A DNA stretch of 64,000 bases, from assembly GCA_017506865.1 (NCBI GenBank), contig JAFCMP010000522.1, positions 620,001 through 684,000 on the forward strand. The letters run 5' to 3'. The position numbers and the translations under genes were made by a program. This document shows, piece by piece, positions 35,811-46,175 of the stretch. This DNA comes from Tribonema minus (Eukaryota; Sar; Xanthophyceae; Tribonematales; Tribonemataceae). How positions within the stretch are numbered: the first letter of the stretch is position 1; every line of letters starts with the position of its first letter. Below the pieces are notes generated by a model. It saw only the letters and a list, made by a program, of their open reading frames with translations, searched no databases and was not told the origin of the DNA.

Positions 35811-36322
35811 ATGCCAAGTGTGCCAGATGTTGAATGCATGCTGCTCGCGACGCTAGCAGCTGCTTATGCTCTGAAACTATTCATTCTTATGCTGGCTGAG
35901 CGACGGCATGGGTGCTGTGACTTAGCCAAGGTACTGACTGTACCACCAAACGGTTCGCAGCTCAGTAGACTGATTTTGGGGGGTGCCCACCCCGCAGGCG
36001 CTAAGGTGTAGGTGAGTCAGTGGAAGAAACATCAAACTCAATTACACTTGCGCCTCTGGCGCAGAAACGGCATCTGTAGTATAAGCCGAAGCAGCTAGAA
36101 GTGTTATCATCTTGCAGTAACTGTGACTGCTGCTGCAACTCACAGGCTGACTCGCTGGTCCTGGCCACTGCTGCCACAAAGGGCAGGACCCCAGAGCAGC
36201 GCTCTCAATTCCCAGGATCAAAAAGTGCGGTGAGCTCCTTCATGTATTGCTTAAATCACCGCAACAGCCGGTACTTGCAGGTCAAGCAATGCAGCAGATA
36301 CATGTGGACAGCAGTGAAATGA
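35811..36322 (+). CDS. Possible small three-exon membrane protein
   Basis: Three exons join in phase 0 with GT-AG borders: 35811-35930, 36146-36229 and 36281-36322, giving an 81-residue protein. The first exon has a hydrophobic segment (MLLATLAAAYALKLFILML) followed by a basic end. The second (ADSLVLATAATKGRTPEQRS) is polar. No family is recognised. Phase agreement at both junctions is the main support; with such short exons it could arise by chance. Confidence 0.3.
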
Positions 36323-37111
36323 AAGGAGCCTCATCACAACCGAAGCCGGTGCACTTTAACGTGCAGGATGGTCATATGGTATAGGTATCACAGGAAGGCG
36401 TGGCGGGGGGGGGCAACAGCAACATTAGGATTCTAGATTTCAATTGGGTCACCCTGTTGACCGCCTGATGACGCTACCCAACGTTGAGCATCTCATTGGG
36501 ATCAGTGCAATGGGAGGCTGTAGTGACGCTTGAAGCATGAAGCACGCCTGCTGCGGTGGTGTCTGCTACTGCTATGATGCTCTGCAGCACCATGGTCTAT
36601 CACTTGGCGATTCCATGCCCCATGATAGAATTGCGTATTTGATGTGAAAGAAGAAAGAATATTCCGCTGATGTGTCGAAAACAACGGGCAGGCAAGGCGA
36701 TACTTCAACAATAGCGGGCGCTTAGAAGTATAGGTTGAAGTACGGTCACGGTGGATGACTTGGGTGTGGCCACAACTGTGTGCGACACACCTGTGCTTAC
36801 ATGATGGACGTCTTGGGCACCTGATCAAGTTGCTTAGCTACTAAGTAGGAGTAGTTCTAAGAGTAGTGTTTCAGATATGTAGTCTACTAATTGTCGCTTA
36901 ACTGTTTTTTTTACATGAGCATCTTTGGTGCAGGTCATGGATTTACATCTGCCCAAGGTCGTGCTACCAGCCCATGACTCAGCAGAAGGTGAGACAACTT
37001 CAAGTCAGATCAGGTGCACATGAGTGCAGTCGGTCTCACATACAAGTACTCTTTGAAGTACCTTCATGAAATCCCACAAACAATTGTCACTGGCACACCA
37101 CCTGATGTTGA
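36323..37111. other. Intergenic, nothing identified
   Basis: This is an AT-richer spacer. It includes a G-run at about 36404-36412 and two TTCAAC/TTGAAG motif copies near 36704 and 36733, but no gene start is evident next to them. Confidence 0.4.
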
Positions 37112-38640
37112 ATGTGTTCTGTACTCCACCCACCTTCTGGCGCAGTCACACAGAAGTGCTTTTGTGGCGCTCTCAAGTCGGCGACGTCAATGGCCGCGGC
37201 GGTACGGAGCAGATGCCGGAGCCCATTCGGCAGCGCCCAGCTCGTGCCTGCGCCACGAGCGCAAATACGGTGGCCGAGGTGTGCGGGTTCCAGATACCGC
37301 ACGGCAAGAGAGTGGGCGTATATGCCGTTCGGTACCAGGGCGAGTAGCAGGCGTCAGAGTGGAAGACCCTTGCGGCTCTCGGCAGGATGGGAGCACAGCA
37401 CCTGGTGCGGCGCTTTCACGCCGAAAAAGCTGAAGCCATGGACTCGGACACCGACATGGGCTCCAACGCTGCGGCGGGTGGCGGCGGCGGCGCCGGCAGT
37501 GGCAGTTGGTGCTGCTGACGTTGCCCCGGCACATGCTCCACGGGCTGCTGTAAGGACGAGAGCACCAGCCAACGCCCCCAACTTCAACTTGAACATTGGC
37601 GGTGTTTCGCAGGAGTGTGCGCGAGCGCAGGCCTGTGCAGCAGAAGGTGCTCGGCTGCGATGGCATCAGCGATGAAGCCGCGCGTGCGCTCTCTGCACCG
37701 CACCGCGCCCCGGTTTGCCGCATCCTGCGGATTTACCGGGGCACGCCTATCGCGTTCAAGTTCTTCATGGACGGCTCCATGGGCTGGCTGCAGGTTAACT
37801 CCATGAAGCATCTAGGGCTGCTCCGCTAGATCTGCCCACTTCCTGTCCGCGGCTGCCGTTGCCCACTCCTGTCAGCGGCTGCCGTTGCCCACTCGCTAAC
37901 AGGAAGTGAGCGGATCTAACAGGGAAGCCCCAGATGCTTCATGGAGTTGACCTGAAGCCATCCCTTGAAGCCGTCCTGAGAGCGGACCTTTGTTGCGATT
38001 GGCTTGCCCCGGTAAATCCGCAGGATGCGTCGAACCGGGGCACGGTACGGTGCAGAGAGCGCACGCGTGGCTACGGCGCTGATGCCCTCGCGGCCGATCA
38101 CCTCCTGCTGCAGCCTCCGCACAGGTCCGCGCACCCTGCGAACACCGGCGGTGTTCAAGTTGAAGTTGGCAGCATTCTGGGGCTTCAGAATCTACAGCAG
38201 CCCGTGGCGCCTGCGCCGTGGCAATGTCAGCAGCACCAAGTGCCGCTGCCGGCGCCGCCGCCGCTACCGCCGCCGCCGCAGCGTGGGGGAGCCGGATCCC
38301 GAGCCCATGTCGGGCCCCGGGGTCCGAGTCCATGGCCTTGGCTTCTTTGGCGCGGAAGCGCCGCACAAGGTGTTGCGCTCCCAATGGCATCCTGGTGAGG
38401 GCCGCAAGGGTTTTCCACTCTGAGACGTGCTGCTCGCCCTGGTACCGCACAGCGTACACACCCACTTTCTTACCGTGAGGTGTCTGGAAGTCGCACACCT
38501 CGGCAACCGTTTTTGCGCTCGTGGTGTAGGCATGAGCTGGGCGGTGCCGAACGGGCCCCGGCATCTGCTCCGTACCGCTGCGGCTGTTGACGTTACCGAC
38601 TTGAGGGTGCCACTCAAGCACTCATTGATGACAAGGTGAT
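37112..38640. repeat. Large inverted duplication, arms of about 0.74 kb and a 52-bp loop
   Basis: The left arm is 37112-37846 and the right arm 37899-38640, in opposite orientation. They are clearly alike but diverged by many substitutions and small indels. The 52-bp loop holds two copies of gcggctgccgttgccc. Each arm encodes remnants of the same unknown protein. N-terminal blocks read GTEQMPEPIRQRP (left) and GTEQMPGPVRHRP (right), then TVAEVC and GVYAVRYQGE. C-terminal blocks read ALSAPHRAPVCRILRIYRG and VNSMKHLGL. The left copy has TAG where the right has CAG after RYQGE, and the frames shift between the N and C blocks. Each arm also carries a CAACTTCAACTTGAACA copy. Confidence 0.8.
37899..38621 (-). 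pseudogene. Unknown duplicated gene, better-preserved right copy
   Basis: The right arm keeps an open frame for about 240 codons from the minus-strand start near 38621 (GTEQMPGPVRHRP, EVCDFQTPHGKKVGVYAVRYQGEQ, EWKTLAALTRM). However, the block conserved with the other arm (SAPYRAPVRRILRIYRGKPI to GWLQVNSMKHLGL) lies in a different frame. Either an intron was missed or the gene is frameshifted. No domain is recognised. Confidence 0.4.
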
Positions 38641-39589
38641 GGGGTGTGGAAAAAGAAAACATGCGCTCAAGCAGTGCAGATGTAGACGAGGTACAATTGC
38701 CGCAGGCATGCTGCAGGCACTAGCGTAGACGTTACGGCATACCAGATGACGAACAGTACTTTTCAGTATTTATCAGAATACGCCAAGGCATACCCAATGA
38801 CGAACAGTACCTTGCAGTATATATATATAACAATATCAAGAGATGTCATTGTGTTGGTGGCCATCCTGATTTGATGTTTGCAAGTATGTCATCCAGGCAT
38901 GCTGATCTATGAGGTTTGACCCCCGAGGAGGGTAATGCGTGAGTTGTAGAATTTGAGTCGAGTTGGACACCAAGTAAGATCCCTCTGGCAAGCAGACCGA
39001 GTCGTGATTTTTTCAAATCAAAATACGGATCAGCAAGAAGCAAGTCAATTTTTATTTGCTGTTTCGAGCAATCGCCAGCACTATCATTAGGCGAGTAATG
39101 ACCAAGTTTTTGGTGCAGGCAAGACTTCAATCTTGACCAGGTTTTTGTGATTGCATACAATTTGATCAGTGTTCACTTTCATCAGTCGTGCGTTTAAGGC
39201 AGCTCCTGCAAAACTTGTGCTGCCGGTGTCTCGAGACTGCTGCTACGCCTGTCGAACTTGACATGATCAGTGATATCACACTTCTGGCTTGAGCTGCAGC
39301 AACAGACAGAAGCCCAACAGACTTCTCACGCGTGAGATCCGCTGCCACCAATTACATACTGTGAATTTTGTATGGAGCTAATTACTGAGTAGGGCTCCAA
39401 GCGGTTGTGACAGTTGTCCTCCCACATGAAGGGGGCTAGGAGGATGTGGCTGCAGGCAGTGACGTGTCCAGCTCTTCCACAACTAGCACATCTGCTGCAG
39501 CAACTTCTCCTGCTTCAGCAGCTTGTGCGCCCGGCCGTATGCAAAGCAAAAAACACTCGGATGAATACAAACGACTGACGGCTAACAAT
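38641..39589. other. Intergenic with short repeats and exon-like fragments
   Basis: A direct repeat of about 38 bp (ggcatacc/cnatgacgaacagtac...cagtat) occurs at 38732-38769 and 38787-38824 and ends in a TA run. A minus-strand frame at about 38846-39140 (IDLLLADPYFDLKKSRLGLL) looks coding-like, but has no recognised family and no splice partners I can defend. Confidence 0.35.
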
Positions 39590-39760
39590 TGATTCAGTCT
39601 TTCCGTAGAGCAAGCGTGCAAGCTTCAATCGGTGCTTGAGGTGCACACCAAGCAGTTTTTGGTAGCATCTCTGGCAGATTGGGTGATTTATAGGCGAGGG
39701 ACCCTTCAGGGCGCGAGCCTTCTCAGGTATTTTGGCGCACGCGATTCTCCACACTACCAA
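39590..39760 (-). CDS. Possible exon with a CxxC motif (RNase P Rpp21/Rpr2-like?)
   Basis: A minus-strand stretch reads AKIPEKARALKGPSPINHPI and then CQRCYQKLLGVHLKHRLK. Spacing of a helix, a basic run and a CxxC followed by LL resembles the first half of the zinc ribbon in Rpp21/Rpr2 subunits of RNase P. The second CxxC of that ribbon is not found in frame nearby. A candidate CRSCLKRT lies at about 39205-39190 but cannot be joined with confidence. Alternatives are a pseudogene or chance. Confidence 0.22.
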
Positions 39761-42700
39761 TGCATCTGGGCTTGCTAATTTTTGCAGTGACAGGTACGCG
39801 TACGTGCGTATCGCTGCAACCGTTCACCAACCAGCGCGCTGGGAGCGAGTTGCCACTCCCAGCAAGAACACACCCCTGGAAGCCTCAAGCTTATTCTGGC
39901 ACTGGCTCTCCAGCGCGTGTGGTGTTGCTGTACAAGCGGCGCTGAGCGTATTGACGCTTGGCACGTATTGTACTGCAGCCTGCGGCCAGCTTCACAACCT
40001 GCAGGGCGTTCTTATCATGGTTCTACTTTTTCGCTCCTCAGGAAGTGAATTGGGCGTAACGGGTTTGAAGTTGCAGGGAGAGCAAACTCAATCATTTGCA
40101 GACCGTGCTGTTTGCAGACCGTGGTGCTGTTGAAATAAGCTTGGCGTAGGAGTAGCTCCTTCTAGCGGCAAGGCAGAATCCATGCCCGCCGCATGTATGT
40201 GCTTCATGATCAAAGGTTCAACGCAAGAAAAAGCATTTTGACTTTGCAAACTAGGTGGAGCTATGGTCTCTAACCCGCTTTGAGCGCAACTTACACCTGT
40301 TCGTCCACATGCAGGAGGGGTCCCTCACCCCCTACCTCCGGAGGTATGAGGGAGGGCCTTCCTTGTCACCAACTGTAATCGGTGTCTCCAGGACCCCAAC
40401 TGCGAGTAAAACCTGATCAAAACTCGATTTACGACTTGGTCTGTCCAATAAATTGGCAACGTCTGACGTCATCACTAACAATACACTGATGAGTGCTGAT
40501 GCTGCTGAAAGCATACACTAAAATAAGAGAGATACATATTTGACTACAGAACACATTCGAGTGAAGGTGTCAGTGACGTTGTGTTTTGTTGATATATCAG
40601 TACCGCGAAGCACGTGAAATCAGCTGCATGAGTGCTTGCATCTGAATGAGCTTGTTTGACAAGCTGCTGAGTCATGATGGGTTGGTAGCATGACCTTAGA
40701 TAAGTGTCAAGACATGTTCCATGGGAACATGCAAACATTGAAACACTTTTTGCATGACATGCCACTGTGGCATGCCTCCGTGGCATGCCAGTTAGTAATC
40801 GACAGTCTAGCAGCTGGAACTCAATCAGCTGCCCAGACCCCACCAAATATGCAAGCACTTGTGGCGCTGAGCTGTGCATTCTTACCGGTAGCATCAATAA
40901 GCAGTCAACGGACTTGCGCAACAATGCACCCACTGATATTGGGGGGGGGGGTGGGCAAATGTAGCTGTTGGCCCGTACCTACCCACAACATACTGCAGGT
41001 TCAAGTGTGCTTGCTGGCTTTGGTTGTGATGAGGCTTCGAGTGCTTTGTTGCTGTATCTGAGCGTTTATTGCTGCATGTGCTGAACACAAGTGCCCGCTG
41101 TTGTGGTGATCCGATCAACGCAGCAGAATTGGTCACCGCACTTTTGTCCTGGGATTTGAGCGTTCACTTGGGCTGTTTGTGGGAACAGCGGCTAGGAAAA
41201 ACAAGTCAGCCTGTGAGATGCAGTGGCAGTACTGCTAGTAGTAGTCAATACCATCCCAGCTGCCAGGCTCGTGCTAAAGACGTCATTGCTGCACTGGAGG
41301 CTCGAATGTGTAATGTGGTCTTTGGTTTGTTGTACTCAACAACTTCAACTCCATGATGTTTTGACGTGAAGCTCACCTTGCGTTGCTGAAGCTCTTGAGC
41401 ATTTCAGCTGCTTGCTGGTCACAAGAGTCTGCCGCCCTGGTGTCGTCCGTTGAACCCTGACAATAGCAGCGAGCACAGCAGTTTTTGTGAGAGCTTGAAG
41501 TGATCGCTGACTGGCGACGAAAATACAAACTTGAGAGTATATAGTGAATAATTTGAGGGTGACATTTTTTCTTTTGATTGCACTTGTCTCGCATACATAC
41601 CACAAAACAGCTGTGGACTTAATGTTTTGATATTCAATCACTCTGCAAGGCATGCCATCGACTGAGGGGCATGTATGCGTCAATACAACTCAATTGAGCC
41701 GTGTGCAATAAGTTGCCGACGTCCTCAAGAACCCACCCTGCGGAAGGAACCCCAGTCCCACCTCTAGTTGTCAACCAAATCCCTGTGAAATCATGCAAGG
41801 TGTGCTGAGTGCAGGCTCCATTGCCAAGGTGCAGATGTGCCCATCAGCAGGCATCGGAAGGTCAGCACTGTGGCATGAGCTGGACCTTGCCAAACTTGAA
41901 CATGCAAGTCGAGAGGCCCACTGTCCTGTGCGCGGATCAAGTTTGGGTACGCATACGAACCTGTCACAGGTACAGTGCGCCTACGGTGCCACGCTGCCCG
42001 CCAACATCCTGGTGGCACCAATACACCAACACGGATACAAGTACAAAGGAGAAGTACCACCCTACATAGGTGACAATTGGTTGTTAGACCTTGCAAGCAC
42101 TTGTGATGTTCAGACGTGACCCTGTGATCCTGAGCTTGCACATGCGTGCTGCCGCCTGTGACTTCTTTCCAGATACCACTTGTGGTGGCGAGTGTGCCAG
42201 GCAGTGCTTGGCCATAGAGCCAAGAAGGCATATAATGTAATCGTATAGTAGTCGGAAGGTGACTCTGACTTCTGAACTGTGCGCTTCAAAAATCCCTGGC
42301 CAACAATGCTTTCTTTGCTGGGTACATAGTGGACACAAGAGCACCTGCTTCCTTGAATTTGTCAATGAAAGGCCTGGCTGGCCAATAGAGTCAGTCTCCT
42401 CGCTTCCCAAAGCGTGCGCTTTACAATTGCAAAGCGGTATGTATGTTTGTTGTTATCACAGGCATCCGCGTATATCTCTCCAGACAGCCAGCGTAGTATC
42501 TATAGCACCCTTACAGCAAATACTGCGGACAACGAGTATGTGCGTGCCACATGCACGCCTTGGTTGGACTCTGTTGCACGCCTTGATTGGCCAACAGAGC
42601 CCCCCCCGGGGGCGGCTGCATGTAGCTCAGAGCGAGCAGCAGCCACAGCGGTCTCACGGGGCACAGTCTGACACATAATGCGAAAAGGTGCCTAACGGTG

Positions 42701-42915
42701 CCACGATGATATAAGGTGCCTGAATGTGGGGCCATTGAGTCTGACGGAGACCCGCGTACTGATGTGCTCAAAATATTACTTCAACACCAGCCTTCTGTGC
42801 TGTTGACACTTGTTTTCGTAACAGCTCCAGGGCTTACCTTGGCAACTGGCTGATGAAGAAGAAGAGCAGGAGAAAAGAATGGTCAACACCAGCCAGCTGT
42901 AGCGCGGAGATTTCA
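39761..42915. other. Gene-poor region with isolated exon-like pieces
   Basis: The best exon-like piece is 41377-41456 on the minus strand, bounded by AG and GT and encoding GSTDDTRAADSCDQQAAEML plus about eight residues. A plus-strand helix-like piece (ARAKDVIAALEARM) ends near 41312. No partner exons could be joined, so no gene is called. G-runs occur at 40940-40951 and a C-run at 42600-42607. Confidence 0.35.
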
Positions 42916-43082
42916 GGGCTTCAATGCAGGAAGAGATGTCACCATTGCAACACTTCGCGAAGACCTGCGGGTGTGCAGGGTTAGGGTTAAAGTTAGGGTT
43001 AGCGGAACTCTCACGGCTTCATTGCAGAAAGCGATGTCGCCATTGCGACACTGCACGAAGAACCTGCAGGTGTACAGCATGA
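42916..43082 (+). repeat. Direct repeat flanking a telomere-like TTAGGG tract
   Basis: Two copies of a unit of about 66 bp (ggcttcaatgcaggaagagatgtc-like) start near 42917 and 43014, about 97 bp apart. Between them at about 42979-43002 lies gggttagggttaaagttagggttag, three to four degenerate copies of the TTAGGG telomere unit. It looks like an interstitial telomere-like insertion or repair scar, or part of a repeat unit. Confidence 0.65.
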
Positions 43083-46000
43083 TGGAACCTTTGTCTCAAT
43101 GTGCGGCGTATTCACGTCAGTCATGCTTTTGTATGTAACATGTTTGAGTTTGAATAGTACAGTGACCGCTTCTTGGTTGAGACAGAGTCTTAGAGTAGCT
43201 GTGGCTGCAAACTGATTGCAATGCGAGATGCGCATTGAACTGAGTAAAGACTCATCCGAAAGCACAGCCACTTTTACATATATTTAAAACCTCAGTGAAA
43301 CCAGTTAAATGCAAGCTTGGTTTAACTAAAGCTTGATTCCAATCGGCAACCAGGTCCTGTTGATGTGGAGCACCCTTTCGAGAAGAGAAGCTTAGATGAT
43401 GCACGCCCTTCAATAGTATGTATACTAAAGCAATGAAAACCCACTGCAAGTGTCACTACTAGATGGTGCACTTCACCAGGCTCATTGCTTGCGAATCTAT
43501 CTTTTCATCTGGCTCGGCTCTTGACGATGTATGCAGCACGCGTCTGAACACCCATCACTCCTTTTGCAAGCTGTATGTTTGGAGAAAGAGGGAAATTTAA
43601 GATGACATAGCGTCAAAAGGAGAAAGGCTAACAACATCCGTGCATTTGAGGGTCTCTCAAATTGCGCATGCAGCACACTTGGCGGAAAACTTGGCTGGCA
43701 CGCCATACTAGCAACAATCTGGCCTTCACCTTGAACATGGATGCAATGACATCGGAGTGCGTTTAAACGCAAAAAATCAAACGCCATAGTGCAGTTTACA
43801 TGGAAACGGTTCTCTGTGCATGTGTACAAAGCCGCCCAACGTAAAAGCTGATTATGATTGCGGGCAAGCTGGCATGACAGGGTACTCTGAAGTGCATTGT
43901 TGGACCAAGCAAGAGCAACAGCTAGCAATTTCAAACTACCGTGTGTAAGTGACTTGAATGCTAGCATAATGTGTACCGCAGTGTGTAACTTTGCTTGCTA
44001 GTGCCTGGCCGTTCAGTTTTTAGATGATGAGCTCTAAAACGACTACAATGGCTTCATAAGAGTAAGTATGTGCCCATGAAGCTAGCGTGATGTTTTGCAG
44101 TGTACATGCATTTACTTCTGCGCTCGACAAGTACTTAAGAAAGCACTGTTTTCACTGTCTGCTGCAGTAACCATGAGCCACTGCATGTTGCGAGTCCACT
44201 CAATTTTTTTCAGGCGTAATGGAGGTGCACAATTTACTGAAGCGTTTCCGGTATCCAAACACAAAAGTGCAATAGCTTAAGCTGTTCACATGATGAAGAA
44301 TCAACTATGTAGAATTATAGCGTTGTAAGCTCTTTGACATGGCATGCCGCTTGCTTTGCCGCACCTTTGCTGATCGTTGGCATTGCTGCATCAATTTAAG
44401 GCTTCAAATTATAGGCTCCTCTCCCTGCACCCCTCTGCACCCACACCATCCCTCCTCTCACTGCTGCCTCAGGTGACTATAGCTCGCACCTGCACAAAGC
44501 TGCATAGAAGATCACAATGAAACGCACAAACGGCCCACAAACGACAACAAACAAAAAGAGAAAAACATGCAATGGCACAGTTAGCTGCGAGACACAGAGC
44601 TGAATTCATCAATTTGAGCCAAAAAACCTCATGCTGCACATGGGGATCCGCCTGAAATCTCAGGTGTAGGCTAAGGCAGCACATTGGCATGAGGCCTCAC
44701 CAGTACTACAGCAGTGTACTGGGACACAGCGCACGTGAGACGCGCCCCAGTGTTCACCTCAAACCTCCGGCCGCACACAACAAATCGGTCGCTGCAAACG
44801 CCAAATGGCAAGTGTGAGTTCCATGCGGCGGCTTGGTGACTGACACACCGTGCCTTGACCACTTAATTTAGTGTCAGCGCTCCATGACCACAGAGGTCGC
44901 AGCGTATCGCATTGCCGCTCCCTCTTTGGTCCTTGAATGGATGGATGCCTGCAAAGCAATAGGCTGGTGGTTGGTCACTGGGCACATAGATGTTCAGTGA
45001 GCACATGATGATTGAGCCAGAACCACCCGATAACACGAACACAATTGTGACATGTAACAGCAATGCAAGCATAATGAAGAATGTGGACCAGTTGATGAGC
45101 CGACTGCACATAAGGTGGAGAAAAACGGCAGCGGTCTATTTCGCAACACGACAGTGCTCCCATCCTGCAGGAGCAGCCTGATGTCTCTTGGCATCAAGGC
45201 GTTGGGCAAACATCGGTATGCATGAGAAATGCTATAGCCGTGGCTGAGCTTATCTATCATACTGTGCTCAATTGTGCATCATGTTGCCTCTGCTGTCATG
45301 CTTGGCATCCAGCACAAACAAGATGCCAGACAGCAACATGCGTTCAATTGCTGCGCGTGCTTGCTAGCCTCAGCGCCATTCACAGGCGCGTCCAATCACT
45401 CTCATCAAGTCATGATAGTTAGATGCACGCACTATTTTGGGTGTGGTGCATGTGTCACGGACATTCGTCGGACTCCCATTCCTTTTTGTCGCAATAGAGG
45501 ATAGTGCTGCTTGCCTTCGCACCGGCATAGACCGAGGCCTGCTCCCTATTCGCTGGGCATTTGTGGTTTGCTCCAATCAGTCCTTGCTGGACAGCGCATG
45601 AGGCCTTAGTGTATGGCCGTCACCCTGAAATCGCCAAGTTCAGATGTGCAAGTCAACAACACTCCTCTGATCACACTTGCTCAAACTTCTGCAAGCTTGG
45701 GGCGTGAAGCGACATTCACGGATACATTTTAATGGCAGTCGCGTGAACACACAAGTAGTGCAGCATTGTGGTTGCTGCCTTTCAGGCAAGCTGCGAAAAC
45801 AAGCTCAGTCTTTCGCAGTAGAAGTGTGTTGGCTGCCCCCCCCCCCGCCCATGAGTCGATTGGTGTTGAACGGCATGGCAGTTTTGTCTTCGTCCTAGTA
45901 ATGTAAACAAGAAACGGCAGCAGAGGCGGGGGGGGGGCGAAAAAGCGATGATACTGTTGCTCAAGACAAAAAAAATCACACCACTGCCGAATAATGCAAA

Positions 46001-46116
46001 CGTTCATGCAATTCCAGACTTGCCAGTGGTTGCAGCCCAATAATGAGTGGAGCTTGGAGTCGTCACCATTCGTCGCTGTCCTCTCACGCCGGATCTCTCA
46101 TCCACAACGCTGTGCA
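43083..46116. other. Gene-poor region with a dispersed repeat
   Basis: About 44430-44910 resembles parts of 53950-54900 (similar gatccgcct, taggctaaggc/aggtcaaggc, tgtactgrsacacagc, and gtcagygctcca segments in the same order), so both belong to a dispersed repeat family of unknown type. Runs of C and G occur at 45838-45846 and 45929-45937. No gene is supported. Confidence 0.35.
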
Positions 46117-46152
46117 AACTTCAACTGCGAAAACCTCAACCTCAACTTCAAA
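46117..46152 (+). promoter_or_regulatory. Two ACTTCAA motifs upstream of the ATPase gene
   Basis: Copies aacttcaac (46117-46125) and caacttcaaa (46143-46152) lie 24-59 bp upstream of the start codon at 46176, in the same orientation as the gene. They match the recurring motif of the window. Confidence 0.45.
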
Positions 46153-46175
46153 ATCATTTATTCTCGCTCAGGAAG

